A DNA stretch of 64,000 nt from Pseudomonas paracarnis (GTDB lineage: Bacteria; Pseudomonadota; Gammaproteobacteria; Pseudomonadales; Pseudomonadaceae), in NCBI RefSeq assembly GCF_904063055.1, contig NZ_CAJFCN010000004.1, forward strand, positions 1 through 64,000, given 5' to 3'. How positions within the stretch are numbered: position 1 is the stretch's first letter; every line of letters starts with the position of its first letter. The position numbers and the translations under genes were made by a program. The notes below the pieces were generated by a model, which was not told the origin of the DNA, searched no databases, and saw nothing but the letters and a program-made list of their open reading frames with translations. Positions 61,301 to 64,000 of the stretch are shown here, one piece after another.

Positions 61301-61618
61301 GATCTTGGACTGCGCATGTCCGTGGATGGTCGGTGGTGGAACTCCGAATCGGGGGGGCAACTGCGTAGTGAGTCCTGGACTCAGGCTGTAGGATATGGAC
61401 GCGAGACCGAGCAGATAAAAGGTGCGCGTCTGAGTGGTAACACTGCATTTATCCAATCATTGTTTCAGAGCTACCCACGGGACTGCTTGGTGCTCAGCGT
61501 TTCGGTTAGACGAAGGCCATCTCGTAATCGTCCAAAAGACGACGAGTTTGAACCCTATCCTGCTCCCTATGTGCGTTATTACTTAATGGATCGCGATGCA
61601 ATCAAGCACCCACTCTAA
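55370..61618 (+). CDS. Avs-like STAND NTPase with N-terminal Cap4-type dsDNA nuclease
   Basis: A 2082-residue three-part protein. Residues 1-150 look like a Cap4/DUF4297-type PD-(D/E)xK nuclease: 'RDGDQFHYHWAARQCLALLP' , 'AVTVEGPSSNES', 'GVDLIDVGLYYG' and 'YIQLKHSTRQIV', the last carrying the Gln-x-Lys catalytic pair. Residues ~270-600 are a STAND P-loop ATPase with Walker A 'VHADGGVGKSILAQRLA' and Walker B 'NLCLIIDAADNSDM'. The remaining ~1400 residues are a helical repeat sensor of the Avs (AVAST) type, ending in a beta-rich tail. Avs proteins detect a phage protein, oligomerise and cut DNA. The next gene overlaps by 23 bases. Which Avs class it belongs to is not certain. Confidence 0.85.
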   Translation: MADKDLVRPSRDGDQFHYHWAARQCLALLPGSSDLKAVTVEGPSSNESEDIIEQGVDLIDVGLYYGSETLTGARCVRYIQLKHSTRQIVEPWQAGGLSKTLRGFTNRYKKLLEQFSVAELKEKFRFEFTTNRPIDPKLKEALHDLANAADARHPTIEKTLLSYSALFDTQNADFFSLFSFDGDEPSLWAQRNLLSQDIAKYLADSDYDAPVQLKELVTRKAGSEFTKDPAIRRHDVLRSLKVSELELFPAPCQIVRPQNVYARAQEDEILEIILHSAHPVIVHADGGVGKSILAQRLASSMPNGSESVLYDCFGDGLYRNALHYRHRHRDALVQISNELAARGFCHPLLPSSLADSKQYMQAFCSRLTQAIEILRAENAGANLCLIIDAADNSDMAAEELSEHAFVRDLIRTSMPNGVHLIFTCRTHRRHRLNAPPDSTEIELRPFNEFETAQHLRTHYPEATLAEVAEFAFLSSSNPRVQALALEQRLPILEMLKQLGPEPTTVERAIGDLLQRAVDKLKDQAGVESNQIDLICQGLAILRPLVPVGALARISGTSESAVRSFALDLGRPLFIKGESLHFLDEPAETWFHETFRPDADGLNQFLNRLRPLASESSYVASTLPQILLAAGRMDELIDLALSEEGLPEAKPLERRDVELQRLTFALKACLEQGRHLSAAKLALKAAGESAGETRQTKLIQENTEIAARLLPPDRVNELVSRRTFESTWMGSHHAYDACLLSGTKEFTAEAASRLRMAMDWLYAWARSIPGDGPRENVTNADRAEIALATLRIQSPEAAAQFLRRWKSRHLALMSGKHIAQKLIDLGEYAELNALAHAAGNDVWLLLGLASEAAQAGVNFPVQPLARLIRLLADRRVKLSESSGWNERWEVLYAVQSALLLAMRTLPTDNDTWGAIIQRYLPQSPPTLLSDSYGSERAPMIRAYALEAELRGNELTLIELAPADVRQQLTKTESYGQNRETQVFKRDVGGLLPWIILSVKISCGRCPSDLGAHITTAIQATKNAESSDYQRHSTIRQSAAIEWIQILRDSPAVSPQYITEFQVWVSDRERPLWPDTLTTLCRLAARTKALTQLSFDFAFAAYEALEQLRDDAETRTDAYVRLARAILPISLSEADAYFSRAVEIASRIGDENLSRWSAMLDLANAASSVESWSQTAYRLSRVAELTYEYVARDKHFDWNRTVEALVDLCPSSALAILSRWRDRRFGDEARLLPAAINHCVCRGHLPIVTPVALAGIDGHWSRLKNLQSTLDDPKSPFDARTVTQIAYRYLRIQSHGAGTWQALIKRGRDVDLELPDAQRLWVDSRAASVADHTKMPAAGSQSHDSIVRSTPDWLHFFDETDMADSSALRTAYADLKKYDTPYQFNEFFREGIRRVGLGEMPAFIQAISEWVEFGVFELRYLLDAIPDTALRMMSLRFAVREAVRCVCKREPERAGHRGWASFLPFDRLVSSGILTDRDIASATLEGFAVHADKLSASGLFQLIEPLASFLSAAEADEALNYGLDLLEDVLRPEDGDGPWAETLRAPVNCVDALAGYIWTGLGSPVAATRWEFAHVVRACSELSWLELLVALEHCALEGIAPSFVDQGLEFYEWHARQWMLIGLVRGGRENPQSIAPFLPFLHICLKEEHVMLRAFSAQALRLVHDAKLAAVAAEQGLDSINAPHLPPKIYSGWDELDADDDNLTDTVIGDGERYYFGVDIGPYWLAPLGRVFGVGENAMEIRARKVIHDRFGGATGWSRDDARYTRKIFVDGETSHSHGSMPQTDDLCAYYAYHSMMIIASNLLEQRAVRHASEETENEFDQWLDEHLLTRTDGGWLADRRDPPLVSRPLPKESYSDNDWCWRLTPDYLDQQLLTDDGLHVFWGHWSTGDKENREEVSVRSARVSRNGAHALIAALQTAPQLDNFSLPSADYQDLQAIGDFSLKGWIVHDGNSRGLDEYDPWAAEIGYPAISPGFQAIEDLGLRMSVDGRWWNSESGGQLRSESWTQAVGYGRETEQIKGARLSGNTAFIQSLFQSYPRDCLVLSVSVRRRPSRNRPKDDEFEPYPAPYVRYYLMDRDAIKHPL

Positions 61619-62300
61619 AGCAGTATTGGAACTCGGCAAGCTCTTGGTCGCTAAGCTTGGGCTCGCCGATGACCTTCTCGGTCAATGGGTGGCGCATGAC
61701 GTCGCGGCTCGTATCAATGCGGTCGAGAATAATCCCGAGCACGCTACCACAGCGATGCGAGACGAATGTGTAAAAGCCATCCTCACCCTTTGGGAGCACC
61801 GTAACACTTTGCCAAGCCATCTGAGGCCGCTCCAGGAAATCGAGCCAATAACCAGAACACTGGCGGCCCTGGATGTGGAGCGCGGAGACGACTATCGCTA
61901 TTTTCGACCTATTTTAAAAGATGCGGTGCTGGATACCGTTGATGAGCCTATGAGGCATTGGTTGGAGCTCGCTTTCAGCCTCGACTATTCCGCACGTGTG
62001 CTTATCCAACATGCCCTGCAGTCCGCAGGTACAGCCGCAGCTTCCCAAGCACAGCCGTGGGTGGAGGCTGCGCTGAAGGCTGGTGTAGAGGCCGAACCTG
62101 ATCGACAGACCATTGAGTTTCTGCTGGAGCGCTTGTACCCAGACGATGCTGACCGCGAAGAAAAAACAGAAATGGCTAGAAAGAAAACTTTACGCGACAA
62201 GATCCTAAGGCTCGAGAGTTTTGCCGAGCTGGCGGGGGGAGTTGCAGCTGAGCTTCGTGAGAAGCTAGACACCAATCTGAGTACTCAAAAGGAACCATGA
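61596..62300 (+). CDS. Partner gene of the STAND nuclease (unknown)
   Basis: A 234-residue helical protein whose start lies 23 bases inside the STAND gene, so both are co-translated. Segments are 'MQSSTHSKAVLELGKLLVAK', 'LADDLLGQWVAHDVAARINA', 'CVKAILTLWEHRNTLPSHLRPLQEIEPI' and a C-terminal basic helix 'KTEMARKKTLRDKILRLESF'. No catalytic motif is seen. Some Avs systems have small companion genes, and this could be a regulator or subunit. A strong stem-loop follows at 62334. Confidence 0.6.
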   Translation: MQSSTHSKAVLELGKLLVAKLGLADDLLGQWVAHDVAARINAVENNPEHATTAMRDECVKAILTLWEHRNTLPSHLRPLQEIEPITRTLAALDVERGDDYRYFRPILKDAVLDTVDEPMRHWLELAFSLDYSARVLIQHALQSAGTAAASQAQPWVEAALKAGVEAEPDRQTIEFLLERLYPDDADREEKTEMARKKTLRDKILRLESFAELAGGVAAELREKLDTNLSTQKEP

Positions 62301-62333
62301 TCTGCATGGTCGCTGACGCAGGATCAAATCAGC

Positions 62334-62354
62334 GCTCACATCGTTTATGTGAGC
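62334..62354 (+). terminator. Stem-loop ending the STAND operon
   Basis: GCTCACAT (62334-62341) and ATGTGAGC (62347-62354) form a perfect 8-bp stem with a 5-base loop CGTTT. There is no T-run immediately after, so it may be a rho-assisted end. Confidence 0.55.
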
Positions 62355-62397
62355 CGCTTTCATAGACTGGAGATGTCTACGGTGTCGGGGGCAGTCC

Positions 62398-62526
62398 ATG
62401 ATCCAGTCGGCCAAGCTCAATGGGCATGATGTGTATACCTATTTGAAGGATGTGCTCACGCGCCTGCCGACGCAGCGGGCAAGTGGAATTGGGGAGTCGT
62501 TGCCGCATCGGTGGCCACCCGCTTAG
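62398..62526 (+). mobile_element. IS66 transposase (TnpC) C-terminal fragment
   Basis: Translation gives 'MIQSAKLNGHDVYTYLKDVL', 'TRLPTQRASGIGESLPHRWP' and a stop. It matches the conserved end of IS66 TnpC ('LIQSAKLNGHDPYAYLKDVLTRLPTQ'). The rest of the element is gone. It is in the same orientation as the other IS66 scrap at 34045, which holds a different part of the same protein. It occupies most of the 62301-62679 spacer. Confidence 0.85.
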
Positions 62527-62679
62527 TTGCGCAAGCAAGAAGGGGGGCCCGGACGCTTATTCGAACTCGAGAGGTACGATCACTGCACAAGTGATGGCCT
62601 TTGGCTAGAATGCCCCCACCCAGAACAGGGCTGGCGACTTCGTGATACACGTTGCTACCCCGAATACAAGGAAGACTCT

Positions 62680-64000
62680 ATGCCCATGATCGCCAATGAC
62701 CCCACTACCCAGCTTGCATTCTCTGTATATGAGAACAAGGGAGTCTACGCGTTACTCCTAGGCTCAGGAGTATCCCGCGCCGCCGGTATACCGACCGGCT
62801 GGGAGATCACAATGGAGCTAGTCAAGCGTGCCGGTATTGCCTCAGGTGTCGGCGAGCAAGAGGATTGGTATGCTTGGTATCGAGGTCAGACAGGAGAGCA
62901 GCCTAACTATTCCACGCTGCTGGAGACCTTAGCGGGCACGCAGAGCGAACGCAGAGCCATTGTGCAGAGCTTCCTGGAGCCTACAGCCCAAGAGCTGGAG
63001 GACGGTTTAAAAGTACCCACCAGGGCTCATCGAGCTATCGCAGAAATGGTGCGTGCTGGACACGTGCGGGTCATCGTGACCACCAACTTCGACAGGCTGA
63101 TGGAAAACGCACTGCGTGATGCAGGCATCGAGCCCACGATCGTGAGTTCGGTCGATACCCTGGCAGGAGCAGAACCGCTCACCCATTCCCAGTGCTTCAT
63201 CCTCAAAATCCATGGCGATTACAAGGACGCCCGGATTCTAAATACGGATGTTGAACTGGGCGACTACCCCACTGAATTCAACGATCTGCTCGACAGAATA
63301 ATCGATGAGTTCGGGTTGATCGTCGCCGGCTGGTCAGGAGAATGGGATCACGCCCTGAGGGCTGCGTTTCTACGCGCCCCTTCCCGACGCTACCCAACCT
63401 ACTGGCTCGCCCGAGGAGGTGTATCTGAGCGCGCCCAAGAGTTGGTCGCACGACGCCGCGCTTCGGTGGTTAGTGGGACTGATGCGGATACGTTCTTCGA
63501 TGCTCTTAACCTGAAGCTTGAGACCATTCAAAAATTCCGCCAGTCCAATCCGGCGAGCGTCGAGCTGATGATCGCCATGGCAAAACGCTTCATGGACCGG
63601 CCTGAACACAGAATCCAGCTCGACGACCTAGTCACGGCTCAAACTCGACAGAGTATTGCTGATTTTTCACCTCTATTTGCAGGACAGGGTGACGTGAGAG
63701 CCCAGGTGTTCAGTGATTGGGTTCCAGAGTACGAGGCTATCGCAGAACCAATCGCACGCCTTGCGTCAGTGCTAGGCCGATGGGGCACAGGTGATGAGCT
63801 GAGTCTCGTACTGGATGCCGTTAAAGGGCTATATGCCGAAGCTCATAGGCAGCAGGCTGGCTATACCCACTGGCTCGCCCTGAAGAACTACCCAGCTGCG
63901 TTGGTCGTTCTTGGCTATTCACTGGGCCTGACCCGTGCAAATCGCCTTGACGTTCTATATAGCCTGCTCAACTCAACCGTCATTAACCGCCGTGAGCAAC
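62680..64000 (+). CDS. SIR2-domain protein (NAD-consuming defence type), incomplete at window end
   Basis: An open frame from ATG 62680 (AAGGAAG upstream) to the window end, 440 codons and no stop. The SIR2 Rossmann core is visible: 'YALLLGSGVSRAAGIPTGWE' (the GAGxSxxAGIP motif), 'VIVTTNFDRLMENAL' (TNfD motif) and 'FILKIHGDYKDARI' (catalytic His-Gly). 'IVAGWSGEWDHALRAAFL' is the closing strand. Defence-type SIR2 proteins deplete NAD+ on infection. The C-terminal part after residue 300 is helical ('GYTHWLALKNYPAALVVLGYS') and probably a sensor. It lies next to the STAND nuclease operon but separated by an IS66 relic, so it is likely its own system. Confidence 0.85.
   Translation, partial: MPMIANDPTTQLAFSVYENKGVYALLLGSGVSRAAGIPTGWEITMELVKRAGIASGVGEQEDWYAWYRGQTGEQPNYSTLLETLAGTQSERRAIVQSFLEPTAQELEDGLKVPTRAHRAIAEMVRAGHVRVIVTTNFDRLMENALRDAGIEPTIVSSVDTLAGAEPLTHSQCFILKIHGDYKDARILNTDVELGDYPTEFNDLLDRIIDEFGLIVAGWSGEWDHALRAAFLRAPSRRYPTYWLARGGVSERAQELVARRRASVVSGTDADTFFDALNLKLETIQKFRQSNPASVELMIAMAKRFMDRPEHRIQLDDLVTAQTRQSIADFSPLFAGQGDVRAQVFSDWVPEYEAIAEPIARLASVLGRWGTGDELSLVLDAVKGLYAEAHRQQAGYTHWLALKNYPAALVVLGYSLGLTRANRLDVLYSLLNSTVINRREQ

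Noticed and set aside
1..64000. CRISPR arrays
   Set aside because: No series of regularly spaced identical repeats was seen; only pairs of repeats and hairpin families.
1..64000. tRNA genes or att sites at island ends
   Set aside because: No cloverleaf-like sequence or long direct repeat next to either recombinase gene was recognised. The island ends are probably outside the window.

Overview
The window is accessory DNA from a gamma-proteobacterium, most likely a Pseudomonas of the fluorescens/putida type. The evidence is a cluster of integrating-conjugative-element (ICE) proteins of the PFL_46xx/47xx type, a Pseudomonas-style REP hairpin, several copies of a 'TTTTGGCCGATTGC' intergenic palindrome, and overall composition. 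No rRNA or tRNA gene was found. Functions are assigned by reading motifs in the translations; no database search was run.

Layout. (1) 0.3-2.1 kb: ICE DNA-processing genes on the + strand (PFL_4669/DUF1845-like, DUF3158, single-strand binding protein). (2) 2.4-7.2 kb: small unknown genes, a lipoprotein, a YedK/SRAP protein and a umuDC operon behind a clear LexA box. (3) 7.2-16.2 kb: a LysR/flavin-monooxygenase pair, a short tyrosine recombinase, a lipoprotein plus small-protein pair, a DHA2 efflux pump with TetR repressor, a small hydrolase, and a decayed second copy of the lipoprotein/small-protein pair. (4) 16.3-24.5 kb: a defence block with two orphan small genes, a complete type II CBASS operon (CapV phospholipase, CD-NTase, Cap2 E1/E2, Cap3 protease), then a divergent two-gene module pairing a diadenylate-cyclase-like (DisA_N/DAC) protein with a two-TM beta-rich Cap15-like effector. 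It ends in a tyrosine recombinase with an in-frame stop. (5) 24.6-28.2 kb: small ICE-type genes. (6) 28.2-32.6 kb and 41.4-49.0 kb: two halves of an ICE type IV secretion operon on the minus strand. They are separated by about 9 kb carrying an Xre/RES toxin-antitoxin pair, an IS66 scrap, the two-gene RADAR system (rdrA, rdrB) and an unknown 408-residue protein. (7) 49.3-64 kb: unknown genes, an overlapping pair with an ADP-ribosyltransferase-like member, a 2082-residue STAND ATPase with a Cap4-type nuclease domain and a small partner gene, a second IS66 scrap, and a SIR2-domain gene cut by the window end.

How it fits together. The backbone is a conjugative island, and the cargo is largely anti-phage: CBASS, RADAR, an Avs-like STAND protein, SIR2, RES toxin and an ART-like pair. 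The T4SS set visible here is partial: the coupling protein, relaxase and the TIGR03747/03759/03765 proteins are absent from the window, so transfer ability cannot be judged. The best candidate for something undescribed is the DAC-like plus 2TM-beta module at 22.3-23.5 kb next to CBASS. Its gene order and effector type resemble CBASS or Panoptes-type cyclic-nucleotide signalling, but with a different synthase fold and altered catalytic motifs.
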